64,000 nt of DNA from Akkermansiaceae bacterium (GCA_905182405.1 CAJJBQ010000001.1:1-64000); one strand, 5' to 3'; positions 44,840-54,732 are shown, counted from the stretch's first letter. Numbers and translations: made by a program. The notes: generated by a model not told the origin, from the sequence alone.

Positions 44840-45916
44840 TTACTTTCCAAGCCTCTTCCTCCACTCACCAAGCTCCTCTTCCAGGAGCTTCTTCGGCCAA
44901 CCGCCATACCACGCATAGCCATTTCTTCGCTCATCGCCGATGTCCGCTAAGTTCAGTTTAGGCACGCCATCCCGATCGACAAAAATCGCCCGGTTACTTT
45001 CGAGATCGTAGAAACGCGCCCACAGTTCGGGAGCCGAAGAGTCCTTCTTCACGACCTTATTAAATCCCTCCGGTCCCTTTTCGTCCCTCACCTTCACCAC
45101 CCGAATTCCCTCGAGTTTGGCGTTCTCAAACCATCGGGCTGCCGCCTCAATAGAATTCACCACTTCAGGCGAAGGGCCATCGAGACTCATCAGTAAACGA
45201 ACAATCCCAACCGACTCGCACCCACTCAAACTCGCCAGTTCATAGCTCCGGGCAATCTTCGGACGAAAATCATTTTTATCGTGCTGGGCACACCAAACCG
45301 TCAACTGATCGCCCACCCGAATTTGACATTTTAAAATACAGGCAATACCGCGCTCAAAAGAATCCGCCGCAGCCTCACGACGCGACTTTTTGATAAAGGC
45401 ATAATCGGAAGAATTCGCCACTTCTCGGACAAACTGAAGCAACCTGACCATGGCATTGTCATTAAAAGTAATGTGCCGGTGGTAGCCCTTTCCTGGAGGA
45501 TTATATTGCGGCCAGCCCCCGTTGGCATACTGCCCCCCGAGAACATATCCCAAGCCCTCGGAAAAGGCCTCACGATAATCTTCCTCATCGGTCGCTCGGA
45601 CCATTCGCGCGAGAAATCGCAACTCGTCAGTCGTCGCGCCGTTGTCGTAGGTCGCCTTCAGCTGACTCTGCTTTCCCTCGTATTTTTTACCCGTGGTATC
45701 GACATTCTTGGGCCAGCCACCCGACTCGCTTTGAAAAGAAAGAATCGTCGTCGTGACCTCTTTCGCTTCCTCTCCCGAATACCACTCATCCTTCTTCTTG
45801 AGATAGTCGCGCGCTTTTCCCTGAGCCAGCCCAGAACAGAAGCTAACAACAAGAAGGAGAGACAAGGGCGTCTTAAAAAAACAACTGAAGCGGGTCACAC
45901 CCAAGCTTCTATTCAA
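44840..45916 (-). CDS. Secreted pectate lyase, family PL10
   Basis: Exported 358-residue lyase with a signal peptide (PLSLLLVVSFCSGLAQG) and the (alpha/alpha)3-barrel family signatures: SFQSESGGWPKN, ATYDNGATTDELRFL, GGQYANGGWPQYNPP, HITFNDNAMVRLL, WCAQHD and RFYDLESNRAIFVDRDG, with terminal YAWYGGWPKK. It cleaves de-esterified pectin by beta-elimination, giving unsaturated oligogalacturonides that would feed 2-keto-3-deoxy pathways like the KDPG aldolase/kinase pair at 55-57 kb. It is convergent with the DUF1080 gene and divergent from the next sulfatase. Confidence 0.9.
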   Translation of the reverse strand: MNRSLGVTRFSCFFKTPLSLLLVVSFCSGLAQGKARDYLKKKDEWYSGEEAKEVTTTILSFQSESGGWPKNVDTTGKKYEGKQSQLKATYDNGATTDELRFLARMVRATDEEDYREAFSEGLGYVLGGQYANGGWPQYNPPGKGYHRHITFNDNAMVRLLQFVREVANSSDYAFIKKSRREAAADSFERGIACILKCQIRVGDQLTVWCAQHDKNDFRPKIARSYELASLSGCESVGIVRLLMSLDGPSPEVVNSIEAAARWFENAKLEGIRVVKVRDEKGPEGFNKVVKKDSSAPELWARFYDLESNRAIFVDRDGVPKLNLADIGDERRNGYAWYGGWPKKLLEEELGEWRKRLGK

Positions 45917-45999
45917 TTCCGCTCACCTTGAGGCGCACAAAATCCTGAGGATCATCTTTTCACACTCCAGGATCGCATCCTAAACCGAGTCCGGCTTTC

Positions 46000-47877
46000 A
46001 TGACATTTATGAAAGCAGCCCTCTTCTTCATTCTTTTTACCATCATCGCTCCGGCGGCGGATCGCCCCAACATTCTCTGGCTCTCGGCCGAGGACATCGG
46101 GGCCCACTTTGGCTGCTACGGCGACCCCCACGCGATCACTCCCAATCTCGATCAGCTTGCCAAAGAAGGAGTGCGTTACACCCACGCCTTCACCGCCGCC
46201 GGCGTGTGCGCGCCCTGCCGCTCCGGAATCATCACGGGAATGTATCAAACATCGATCGGCACCATGCACATGCGCTGCAACGCGGAGATGCCCGACACCA
46301 TCAAGCCCTTCCCCATTTATCTCCGGAAGGCGGGCTACTACGGCACAAACAATTCGAAGAAAGATTACCAATTCAAAGACCCGAAAGAGACCTGGGATGT
46401 CAGTGGAGGAAAAGGCCACTGGAAGAACCGAAAGGACGCGACCCAGCCCTTCTTCTCCGTCTTCAACTTCACCGGCTGCCACGAAAGCGGAATCGCCTCG
46501 AAGAGCAAATACGAGAGCGTCACGAAAGGTCTCTCCCCCAGCGAGCGACAAGACCCCGATCAACTCGACACCCTTCCCCCTTACTATCCCGCCACCGCGA
46601 TCGTGAAGGAGGACTGGAAGCGAAACTACGAGCTCATCACCGCGATGGATGCCTGGGTTGGCGAGCACATCGCCCAGCTCAAAGAGGACGGGCTCTACGA
46701 GGACACCATCATCGTTTACTGGTCCGACCACGGCGTGGGCCTACCCCGGGCCAAGCGCTGGCTCTACGACTCGGGAACTCGCGTCCCCCTCATTGTGCGC
46801 ATTCCCGAAAAGTGGCGTGTCGAGGGCCAAGGGAAACCCAACACCGTCGACGATCAACTGATCAGCTCGCTCGATTTTGGCATCACCGCCTTAAACCTCG
46901 CCGGTCTTCCCGCGCCACCGATCACGCAAGGCCGCGCCTTCCTCGGCAAGAACCTCACTCCACCGCGCAACTACGTTTTTGGAGCCCGCGATCGGATGGA
47001 CGAGCGCTACGACATCATCCGCAGCGTGCGCGACAAAAAATACCGCTACATCCGCAACTACGAACCCCTCAAGCCTTACTACCAATTCATGAACACGCCG
47101 GAAAGCGGAGCGACGATGAAGGAGCTACGCCGTATCGCAAAAGAAGGTAACATGCCGCCCGCGATGAAGCTTTTCATGGCCGACCACAAGCCGGTCGAAG
47201 AATTCTACGACCTCGAAGCCGACCCTCATGAGGTCAACAATCTCGCCAAGGACCCCGCTCACAATGAACGCCTTGATCGTTTTCGCAAAGTCCACGGCCA
47301 GTGGATTCGTGACACCCGCGATCTCGGTCTCATCCCTGAACCGGAAATCGAGCTCCGCGAAAAAGCCGCCGGTTCCCGCTTTGGAATTCTGGCCAAAGGC
47401 CATGACCCCACCCTTCCTGCCCGCCTTGGCACCATCGCCGCGCAAGCATCCGATGGCATCCGCGCCCTCCCGGACCTCCTTGAAGGACTCAAGGACAAGG
47501 ACGCCGCCGTGCGCTACTGGGCCGCCACCGGCGTGGGAAACATCGGAGTGCCCGCAAAAGAAAAGTCCGCGACCGCCATTCAGGACACTCTCAAAAATGA
47601 TTCCTCCACTGTGGTCCGTATCGCCGCCGCCCGCGCCCTCCTCAGGATGTCCACCAATGAAGCCGACGCTCTCACCGGACTCTCCAAGGCCCTCGAAAGC
47701 CCCGAGCAATGGTCGCGCCTCCACGCCGCCATTGCCCTTGATGAAGCCGACGAACAGGCCCGCTCCGCCATTCCCGCGTTGAAAAAGGCCCTCAAGAAAC
47801 AGCCCAACAAATACATCGTCCGCGTCGCCAACAAAGCGCTCAATGATCTCCTGGGCACGGCAAACAAGGTTAAGTGA
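46000..47877 (+). CDS. Secreted sulfatase with C-terminal HEAT-like repeats
   Basis: A 625-residue protein. After a signal peptide (LFFILFTIIAPAA) comes the sulfatase domain: NILWLSAEDIGAHFGCYG, formylglycine motif CAPCR at residues 70-74, VYWSDHGVGLPRAKRWLYDSGTRVPL and YDLEADPHEVNNLA. From about residue 460 there is a helical repeat region (RYWAATGVGNIG, VRIAAARALLRM, WSRLHAAIALDEA) of HEAT/PBS-lyase type, which may mediate binding to other proteins or glycans. ATG 46009 is an equally possible start. It is one of four complete sulfatases in 20 kb. Confidence 0.92.
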   Translation: MTFMKAALFFILFTIIAPAADRPNILWLSAEDIGAHFGCYGDPHAITPNLDQLAKEGVRYTHAFTAAGVCAPCRSGIITGMYQTSIGTMHMRCNAEMPDTIKPFPIYLRKAGYYGTNNSKKDYQFKDPKETWDVSGGKGHWKNRKDATQPFFSVFNFTGCHESGIASKSKYESVTKGLSPSERQDPDQLDTLPPYYPATAIVKEDWKRNYELITAMDAWVGEHIAQLKEDGLYEDTIIVYWSDHGVGLPRAKRWLYDSGTRVPLIVRIPEKWRVEGQGKPNTVDDQLISSLDFGITALNLAGLPAPPITQGRAFLGKNLTPPRNYVFGARDRMDERYDIIRSVRDKKYRYIRNYEPLKPYYQFMNTPESGATMKELRRIAKEGNMPPAMKLFMADHKPVEEFYDLEADPHEVNNLAKDPAHNERLDRFRKVHGQWIRDTRDLGLIPEPEIELREKAAGSRFGILAKGHDPTLPARLGTIAAQASDGIRALPDLLEGLKDKDAAVRYWAATGVGNIGVPAKEKSATAIQDTLKNDSSTVVRIAAARALLRMSTNEADALTGLSKALESPEQWSRLHAAIALDEADEQARSAIPALKKALKKQPNKYIVRVANKALNDLLGTANKVK

Positions 47878-47941
47878 TCCCTCTTACCCCAGAGAATATT
47901 TTCTTTGCGCAAATTCCACCCCAAGACACCTTTCCCTTTCC

Positions 47942-48273
47942 ATGAAGTTTCTTCTCCCCCTCTTTCTCGCCAGCAACTTGCTCCAGGCTGCGGAAAAGCC
48001 GAACATCCTCCCTTTTTTAGGAACTCGGAGGTTTATACTGAGGTGAAGGAGCGCTACCGCGCCTACGAGGATCTCTACGGCTCGGTCCGCGAAGCCCATT
48101 GGAAGCTCCTCACTTATCGCAGCGGAACCTTAAAGCTCTACAACATCGCAAAAGACATCGGAGAGAAAAACGACGTCGCAAAAGACCACCTCGAGAAGGT
48201 CGCCGAACTAAAGAAAAAGTTCATCGCCTGGGAAAAGGAGATGGCCCTCGAAAAATATTCCAGAGTGCAGTAG
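47942..48273 (+). pseudogene. Sulfatase relic with the central ~1 kb missing
   Basis: The start is intact: ATG, signal peptide (FLLPLFLASNLLQA) and the opening AEKPNIL. After LPFLGTRRF the frame stops. A different frame then gives the end of a sulfatase: VREAHWKLLTYRSG, LKLYNIAKDIGEKNDVAKDHLEKV. The whole catalytic region, including the formylglycine site and metal ligands, is absent. This is a deletion scar, not a short functional gene. Confidence 0.75.
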
Positions 48274-48323
48274 CTCCCTTCTTTTTTGAGATATTCTCCC
48301 CTGGAAAGCCGTAGTGATGAGCC

Positions 48324-51300
48324 ATGACCGCTTGGATCTCTTTCTTCCTCTCCCTCGTTTCGGCGACTGCGCTCGCAGCCCCCGATCGCGAATCCTTTTC
48401 GAAGGAGGATCGCCCCATCGAAGGAGTCCCCGTCGAGGCCTTCGATCTCACCAATCCCAATCTTCAAATCGAGGTCTGGGCCCAGTCTCCGCTCATCTAC
48501 TCGCCCGTCGCGATGGATACCGATGCCCAAGGCCGCCTTTGGCTCACCGAAGGGCTCGACTACAGCGTTGGCCGACGCGTCGATACCGGCCAATCAATCA
48601 TCGTTCTCGAGGACACCAACAACGATGGCAAAGCGGATTCCTCCCACGTCTTCGTCTCTGAAAAAGGCCTCCGCCATGCCCCCCTCGGCATCGCCGTTTT
48701 CGATAACAAGATCGTCCTTTCCGCCACGCCCTCGATCATCATTTACACCGACGTCGATCGAAACGCCGTCTTCGATCCCGCGATCGACAAGCGCGAGGTC
48801 TTCCTCACCGGCTTCCAGGGCGGCGGTCACGACCACACCCTCCACGCCGTCGTGGGTGCCCCATCCGGCCAATGGCACTTCTCCTTCGGAAATTCCGGAG
48901 CCGACGTCAAAACAAAGGACGGCCGCCACTTCATCTCCGGTTGCTATTACGGCCACCCGCAGGGCATTGGAAAAAAGAGCTCCGATGGCCACGTCTACCC
49001 TGGCGGGCTCACCATGCGGGTCAATCCCGATGGCACCGGACTCACGCCCACCGCGAGCAACATGCGCAATCCTCACGACATGGCGGTGACCGCTTTTGGG
49101 GATATTTTCCAAAGCGACAATGACGACCCGGCCCACTGCCGCTCCTCCTGGGTCATGGAACATGGCAACTTCGGCTACTCCGACCTCCGCGATGGCTCAC
49201 GCTCTTGGGAGGAAGTGGCCAAGTCCTGGGAAGAACCCTCCGGCTGGTCGCAAGACCTTCGCTTCTCCCGTTCTCACTGGCGCGAAAACTACCCCGGCGC
49301 CACTCCTCCAGGGTCCGTGTATGGTGCTGGATCACCCACCGGAAATGTCTTCATCGAGGACGACATCCTCGGTCTCAAAGGCACCTACCTGGTCGCTTGC
49401 ATGGTCCGCAAACAAATCATGGCCTGCCTTCCCAAACTCACTGATGGCCGTATTGAGATGGGCAAACATCAGGATTTCATTCAGCTCAAGGAGGGAGAAA
49501 AAGGACAATTCTTCCTCCCCACCGATCTTCTCATTGGCACCGATGGCTCTCTCTTCCTGAGTGACTTCTACAACGACACTTCCCGCCGCACAAACCAGGT
49601 GAGCGGCACGATCTACCGCATCACTCGAAAAGATGCCGCGCCCCTCAAGCGGGCCTCCATCGACTTCTCCAACACCGCGGGCCTCCTCGCCGCTCTTGAT
49701 AACCCAGCGATCAACGTCCGCTCCCATGCCGCTCACCTCCTCGTCAAGGGTGGTGATTTTTCATCCCTCTTTGCATCGTTAATGAAAACAGGCTCGCCCG
49801 AGTCCATCGCGCGACGTCTCTGGATTCTGGCTCAATTAAAAGCCGACGAACGCGGTTCCGTTGTTCCCTACCTCACCAATGACAACCCAAACCTTCAAAT
49901 CACAGCCTACCGTGCGTTGACGTATGCCGACCCCGGTAATCTGATCGCTTACGCAACGAGTTCCATCACCGAGGCGCAATCCAACCTTTCACTGGCACGG
50001 GAGATCGCGGTCTCATTAAGGGGCCAATCCTTCGAGAGCATCAAACATCTTCTACCAAGTCTTATCGAACTCTACCATGGTCGCAACCGCACCTACCTCG
50101 AAGCCCTTGGCATCGCCTTCACTGGAATGGAAAAGGAAGTCTACCTCAAGCTCATCCGCCCCATCTTTGGCGATCCAACCTCGTGGAGCAAAACCGCCCG
50201 CAATCTCGCGTGGCGACTCCACACGCCCGAAGCCATCGCCGATCTCGACAAAACGATCCGCGCCCAAAAACCACCCGTCGATGAATTCCGCCACCTTGCC
50301 ATGGCCTTCGCCTCTTTCCGAAATGACGCCGAGCGCAACGACCGAATCAAGCGCCTCAGCGATCTCGCCAAACTCCCCGCCTTCGCGGCCGAGGAATATC
50401 AAATCACAGTGCAAGAAATCATCGCAAAGGATCTCAACGACCTCGAAGCCCTCGCCTTGAAGAGCGACTACAAAGTCCCCGAATCCTTCGGCGTCATCAG
50501 CAAGGTCTCGGACTCGGTCACTGTCGCGAAGCTCAAGGGCGACGCCACCCGCGGCAAAGCCCTCGCGGCACGCTGTTCCGTCTGCCACAAGATCAATGGG
50601 AACGGCATCAACTTTGGACCAGACCTCAGCCACTGGGGCCAGGAACGCACCATCGAAAAGATCGCCCATGAAATCATCAACCCCGATGAGCACCTCGCGC
50701 ATGGCTACGAGAAATCCGTCCGCCTCATGGGCAACGGCCACACCGCCGAAGGCCTCCTCTCCAACTTCTCGTGGCACGCCGGCAGCCTCAAAATTAAAGT
50801 GATGGGCGGCACTACCTTGAAGGTTCCCTTCCGCCGAACCGGCACCAAGGTGGAAAACCTCAAAGAATCATGGATGCCCGGCGCCGCCGAGATGGGCTTC
50901 AGCGATCAAGACGTCCGTGACATCGCCGAATATCTCCACACCCTCGAACGCCCCATCATTGAAAAGAAGGCCGACGGCGCGCCCGGAGACACCCAGGCCA
51001 GCGGATGGCAGGTTCTTGAAGGAGAAGATTTTCTCAACGTGAACTGCCATGACGACACCTGGACCTGGAAGGGCGGCCACGCCTTCTGCAATGGAAAGCC
51101 CACCGGAGTAATCCGCTACCACGAGCCGCTCAAGAATTTCGAATTCACCTGCGAATGGATGCACAAAAAGAAAGGCGGGAACTCCGGCGTCTTCGTCTGG
51201 GCCACCCCCGATTCCATCAATCGCCTCGCCGCCGGACAGGGCCGGCTCCCACAGGGAATCGAAGTCCAAGTCCTCGATCTCGGCTACGCCGAAGTCTACA

Positions 51301-51887
51301 AAAAACAGTATAACAAACCCGCTGATTGGTTCACTTCCCACGGCGACGTCTTCCCCGTCGGTCCGATCAAGATGACCCCGTTCCCACCTGTCGCCCCGAA
51401 TGGCCGCCGCAGTTTCCCCTCGAAAGAAACGACCAAGGGAATCAACGAGTGGAACCACTACTTCATCCGGGCGATCGATGGCGAAGTCCGCCTTTGGGTA
51501 AATGGCGAAGAAGTCTCTGGCGGCAATAACATCTCACCCGCCTCCGGCTTCCTCTGCCTCGAGTCCGAAGGAGCCCCGATCGAGTTCAAAAACATCCGCC
51601 TCCGCAAGATCACCCCTCCTGCTGAAATCCCCTCGGTCAAAATGGAGAAGCTTAAAAAAGTAGATCTCACCGGCCACACCCTCCTCGGCACCTGGCACTA
51701 CGGCAGCCACAGCCGCGAGATCACCACCGATGGATTCTGCATCCTCCGCCAGGGAAAAGAAGTCATCTGGAAACGCACCGCCACCGCCCAAACAAAAAAC
51801 TCGCTCACCTTCGAAGGCGACCTTTCCCACACTCTCAAAGGCGACATCCTCCACATCGAAGGCCGCTACCAAGCAACGCGGAAGTAG
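48324..51887 (+). CDS. PVC-type membrane-bound dehydrogenase: beta-propeller, HEAT-like, cytochrome c and DUF1080 fusion
   Basis: A 1187-residue exported protein. Signal peptide (SFFLSLVSATALA); N-terminal glucose-dehydrogenase-like propeller at about 45-440 (VAMDTDAQGRLWLTEGLDY, LEDTNNDGKADSSHVF, GHDHTLHAVVGAP, NMRNPHDMAVTAFGDIF); helical repeats at about 450-700; one c-type haem site CSVCH at residues 751-755 in the PVC haem-binding region (INGNGINFGPDLS); then a complete DUF1080 domain at about 890-1080 (FEFTCEWMHKKKGGNSGVFVW). This order is a Planctomycetes/Verrucomicrobia hallmark. The expected role is periplasmic sugar oxidation linked to a glycoside hydrolase-like domain. Confidence 0.92.
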   Translation: MTAWISFFLSLVSATALAAPDRESFSKEDRPIEGVPVEAFDLTNPNLQIEVWAQSPLIYSPVAMDTDAQGRLWLTEGLDYSVGRRVDTGQSIIVLEDTNNDGKADSSHVFVSEKGLRHAPLGIAVFDNKIVLSATPSIIIYTDVDRNAVFDPAIDKREVFLTGFQGGGHDHTLHAVVGAPSGQWHFSFGNSGADVKTKDGRHFISGCYYGHPQGIGKKSSDGHVYPGGLTMRVNPDGTGLTPTASNMRNPHDMAVTAFGDIFQSDNDDPAHCRSSWVMEHGNFGYSDLRDGSRSWEEVAKSWEEPSGWSQDLRFSRSHWRENYPGATPPGSVYGAGSPTGNVFIEDDILGLKGTYLVACMVRKQIMACLPKLTDGRIEMGKHQDFIQLKEGEKGQFFLPTDLLIGTDGSLFLSDFYNDTSRRTNQVSGTIYRITRKDAAPLKRASIDFSNTAGLLAALDNPAINVRSHAAHLLVKGGDFSSLFASLMKTGSPESIARRLWILAQLKADERGSVVPYLTNDNPNLQITAYRALTYADPGNLIAYATSSITEAQSNLSLAREIAVSLRGQSFESIKHLLPSLIELYHGRNRTYLEALGIAFTGMEKEVYLKLIRPIFGDPTSWSKTARNLAWRLHTPEAIADLDKTIRAQKPPVDEFRHLAMAFASFRNDAERNDRIKRLSDLAKLPAFAAEEYQITVQEIIAKDLNDLEALALKSDYKVPESFGVISKVSDSVTVAKLKGDATRGKALAARCSVCHKINGNGINFGPDLSHWGQERTIEKIAHEIINPDEHLAHGYEKSVRLMGNGHTAEGLLSNFSWHAGSLKIKVMGGTTLKVPFRRTGTKVENLKESWMPGAAEMGFSDQDVRDIAEYLHTLERPIIEKKADGAPGDTQASGWQVLEGEDFLNVNCHDDTWTWKGGHAFCNGKPTGVIRYHEPLKNFEFTCEWMHKKKGGNSGVFVWATPDSINRLAAGQGRLPQGIEVQVLDLGYAEVYKKQYNKPADWFTSHGDVFPVGPIKMTPFPPVAPNGRRSFPSKETTKGINEWNHYFIRAIDGEVRLWVNGEEVSGGNNISPASGFLCLESEGAPIEFKNIRLRKITPPAEIPSVKMEKLKKVDLTGHTLLGTWHYGSHSREITTDGFCILRQGKEVIWKRTATAQTKNSLTFEGDLSHTLKGDILHIEGRYQATRK

Positions 51888-51940
51888 GAGCGCGAAGGCA
51901 AAAGCCCCCGGGCCCAACGGAGCTAGAGATTAACCGTGAT

Positions 51941-52354
51941 TCATGCCAGCGGAATTGTTTTAGAGGATGATTTCCCGCAACTCCAACACTCTGAAAAATT
52001 CGAAGGACTCTCCTCTCCACATTGACATGTCCACATTGAAGAGTCTGCCAGAAGCTCGTTAAGTTCCGGAATATCGAGATTTTTCATTAGATCATCGAAT
52101 TGCTCCCGAGAGGCCTCACCAGCCAATAAGATTTGATATGCCTTGGCCAATCCTCTCCAGATCTCGGATTTCCCATTGTCGACATACTTCTTAAATTGGC
52201 ACTGGCTACATGTGAGAATATGCTCGACCCCGAATTTCATTCCGAACCTTTGATACGCTTTACGAACCATTCTAAACTCAGCCACTGCAGAACAATGTGG
52301 GCACTTCGCAGAGAACACTGCGAACTCGGCAGCTGAATTAGGATGGTCGTTCAT
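51941..52354 (-). CDS. Small protein with two zinc ribbons
   Basis: A 137-residue soluble protein. A first ribbon is formed by KCPHCSAVAEF and LTCSQCQFKKY, and a second, RanBP2-like one at the C-terminus by WTCQCGEESPSNFSECWSCG. The middle is helical and acidic. ATG 52354 is preferred over one ten codons upstream by a nearby purine-rich stretch. No precise family is recognised. It sits among relics and is AT-richer than the adjacent sulfatase. Confidence 0.65.
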   Translation of the reverse strand: MNDHPNSAAEFAVFSAKCPHCSAVAEFRMVRKAYQRFGMKFGVEHILTCSQCQFKKYVDNGKSEIWRGLAKAYQILLAGEASREQFDDLMKNLDIPELNELLADSSMWTCQCGEESPSNFSECWSCGKSSSKTIPLA

Positions 52355-52443
52355 TTTCTTGAGCTCGGCAGATGATGTCCTCAACCGGGAGCTCTTCCCA
52401 ATAAATTCTGCGGTCCCTCAAATTTGCCCCCTGAGCATCCACT

Positions 52444-52779
52444 TCAGTGTAATCGATAGATCAAATCAGCTTCATCGAGAATCTCCGAGAGGTCTTGTGA
52501 TTTGGAATCCGTGATGATCGAAACAAATTTCTTCACGTCGCAATTGAAATCAGGATCGCTTAGTTCATCCACATAACCTGGTGCCCACAGCATCACCCAT
52601 AGGTATTCGTAGCGCCAAACAAACTGAACTCGACGATGCTAGTCAGGGGCCTCGTTCGCAATGAAAAATGGTGTGGTCCCGAACTTCTCTACCAGGGATT
52701 CAACAGTTTCATGTTCCAGTCCTTCCCCCTTCACGGAAACGATGGCTAGGGCAATAATCCATACCAGTCGGAGCTCAGC
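52444..52779 (-). pseudogene. DUF4272-like protein relic with in-frame stop
   Basis: A minus-strand frame reads LVWIIALAIVSVKGEGLEHE, PFFIANEAPD, a TAG at 52639-52641, then RRVQFVWRYEYLWVMLWAPG, YVDELSDPDFNCDVKKF and EILDEADLIYRLH before TGA. The WRYE.LW.MLWA.G and EILDEADLIYR segments are the conserved parts of DUF4272 proteins. There is no start codon and the stop interrupts the first third. The function of DUF4272 is unknown. Confidence 0.55.
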
Positions 52780-52784
52780 TCAGG

Positions 52785-54398
52785 TTACTTCTTGATCAGC
52801 ATGTCCAATTTCGCGTTCAGTTTTTTCACCACCTTGGGTCTCTTCGCGGCCACGTTCACGGTCTCAGCGGGGTCCTTTTTGTGATCGTAGAGTTCGGTGA
52901 AAATCGCGGGCTTGGAGAGGTTGCGGTAGTCGCGCCACTCGATAAGTCGGTAGCGCTCGGTGCGGAGCGAGTAGCCCATAAGGTGGTTTTCGAAGAGATC
53001 GCGGTCCCATTTTTCACCCATCTGCTTAATGATTCCGGCTTCCACTTCTTTGATAAGCGGGCCGAAGAAGGTTTCGCGCATCGCGGGGGCGAGCGGGTTG
53101 GCGGCCCATTCGCGGAGGGCGGGGTTAGGATACTGGCTGAGGGCGAAATCTTTTACTTGGCCCTTGGGGTTTTCTAAAAGAGGTGTGAGGGAGGTGCCTT
53201 CGAGATGCTTGGGAATGGGAAGTCCGGCGAGGTCGCAGAGGGTGGGATACATATCGACGAGTTCGACGAGGGCCTCGGTCTTCTTCCCGGCGGCATTCTT
53301 CATATCCGGGGTGTGCAGAATCATCGGGACGCGGGTCGCGATTTCATAGTTCGTCGCTTTTCCCCAGACGCCCATGTCACCGAGGTGCCAACCGTGATCG
53401 CCCCAAAGGATGACAATGGTATTGTCGCGCTGACCCGATTTATCGAGAGCATCCAGAACGAGGCCAACCTGGGCATCAACATAAGAAGCGCATGCGAGAT
53501 AGGCATGCATAAGGGTGTTCGAAAGCTCGGGCCCCATATCGCCGGTTTTGGGAATGCCGTGGCGGACCCGCAGCTCAAAGCTCGCGTGGAGACCAGTGGC
53601 CGCGCCGCCCTTAGGTGGATTCTGATGCTTGGCGGCGGGAATTTCTTTAGGATCGTAGAGGTCCCAGTATTTCTTGGGTGCGATAAAATGGAGGTGCGGC
53701 TTGGAGAAACCGAGACCAATAAAGAGGGGCTTCTCCGGCTTGGTCTCGAGATGCTGGTTGAGAGTGGCAACCGCGAGAAGGGCTGAGTGTCCATCGATAA
53801 AGGAGTGATCCGGGACGTCTGCGGCTTCGTAAGCTGGGCCATTTGAGGTCAGTCCCCCAACTTTATCTTTTCCGTATTTGTCGATGACCGCCTGGCGGTT
53901 ATCACGACGGATCTTTTGGTTTGCAGGCAAGCCGTATCCGCCGGGGATGGGCCGGGTTTTAACAAGATTGCTTGCTGGCTTGCGTGACCATGATTTTTCG
54001 AGATCGTTGAATTTCCCGTGGTAAATTTTTCCCATATTTACCGTCTCGTAACCATGCTTGCGGAAGTGCTGTGGCAGAGTGACGATGTCGGGATTGGCGT
54101 CACGGAAGTAGGTATAGTTTTCGATGACGCCATTGGTGTCCGGCCGAGTGCCGGTCATGATCGAGGCACGCGAGGGCGAGCAAATCGCTTGCTGGCAGTA
54201 GGCTCGATTAAAAAGGAGCCCTTGCGTGGCAAGTTTGTCGATGTTCGGGGTAATCGCAATGGGCGAGCCATAGCACCCGAACTCGGGACGCATGTCATCG
54301 ATTGCAATGAAGAGAATGTTGGGCCTTTTTGAACTCTGATCAGCGAACAGTGAGCACGAACATTGAACGAGGAGAAGGGAAAGGAAGAGACGGATCAT
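52785..54398 (-). CDS. Secreted iduronate-2-sulfatase-like sulfatase
   Basis: A 537-residue sulfatase with signal peptide (LFLSLLLVQCSCSLFA), NILFIAIDDMRPEFGCYG, canonical formylglycine motif CSPSR at residues 73-77, GKIYHGKFND, GLGFSKPHLHFIAPKKYWDLYDP and VILWGDHGWHLGDMGVWGKATNYE. IDDMRPE, the GKIYH/GF.KPHLPF pattern and WGDHGWHLG are typical of the iduronate-2-sulfatase branch. That makes a sulfated uronic-acid glycan a plausible but unproven substrate. A partly deleted relative lies at 57.1 kb. Confidence 0.93.
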   Translation of the reverse strand: MIRLFLSLLLVQCSCSLFADQSSKRPNILFIAIDDMRPEFGCYGSPIAITPNIDKLATQGLLFNRAYCQQAICSPSRASIMTGTRPDTNGVIENYTYFRDANPDIVTLPQHFRKHGYETVNMGKIYHGKFNDLEKSWSRKPASNLVKTRPIPGGYGLPANQKIRRDNRQAVIDKYGKDKVGGLTSNGPAYEAADVPDHSFIDGHSALLAVATLNQHLETKPEKPLFIGLGFSKPHLHFIAPKKYWDLYDPKEIPAAKHQNPPKGGAATGLHASFELRVRHGIPKTGDMGPELSNTLMHAYLACASYVDAQVGLVLDALDKSGQRDNTIVILWGDHGWHLGDMGVWGKATNYEIATRVPMILHTPDMKNAAGKKTEALVELVDMYPTLCDLAGLPIPKHLEGTSLTPLLENPKGQVKDFALSQYPNPALREWAANPLAPAMRETFFGPLIKEVEAGIIKQMGEKWDRDLFENHLMGYSLRTERYRLIEWRDYRNLSKPAIFTELYDHKKDPAETVNVAAKRPKVVKKLNAKLDMLIKK

Positions 54399-54732
54399 GG
54401 GAGAGGTTTTTTTGGATTCGCGAAGTTCGAGATGATCGGGGTCCCCTGCTGCTTCGATGTAGCGAAAGCAGTTAACGTTGAAGAGGGCGGAAAAGCGAGG
54501 ATTGTCCCACTTCCGGCGGGCTTCTTTGTATCAACACTCCTTTTTTGGCAAAAATCTAACGATGGATGCCTAATTTGGGCAGCACGCCCGGAATAGGGCA
54601 ATTGTGGCCCAGAAGGTCGAAGTGAATTTTTACACTGAAAAGTGCTTAGGATTGTCGTTAGATTATCGCCCATTCGGAAGTGATGGGCCGAAGAGCTGTG
54701 ATCTGCTCTTCCGAGGCAACTTTTCCAATATT
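54399..54732. other. Promoter region between sulfatase and sugar-acid operon
   Basis: Divergent upstream region of the sulfatase and of the sugar-acid genes. A plus-strand frame at 54363-54596 and the first 43 codons of the chimeric frame have no protein-like features. TGGGCAGCACGCCCGG-like GC stretches occur, but no confident operator or riboswitch was found. Confidence 0.3.

Noticed and set aside
46206..47150. 314-codon plus-strand frame inside the HEAT-sulfatase gene
   Set aside because: Arg/His-rich composition typical of an out-of-frame reading of the sulfatase gene.
54363..54596. 77-codon plus-strand frame upstream of the sugar-acid genes
   Set aside because: Begins inside the antisense of the sulfatase signal peptide and has no family resemblance or ribosome-binding site.
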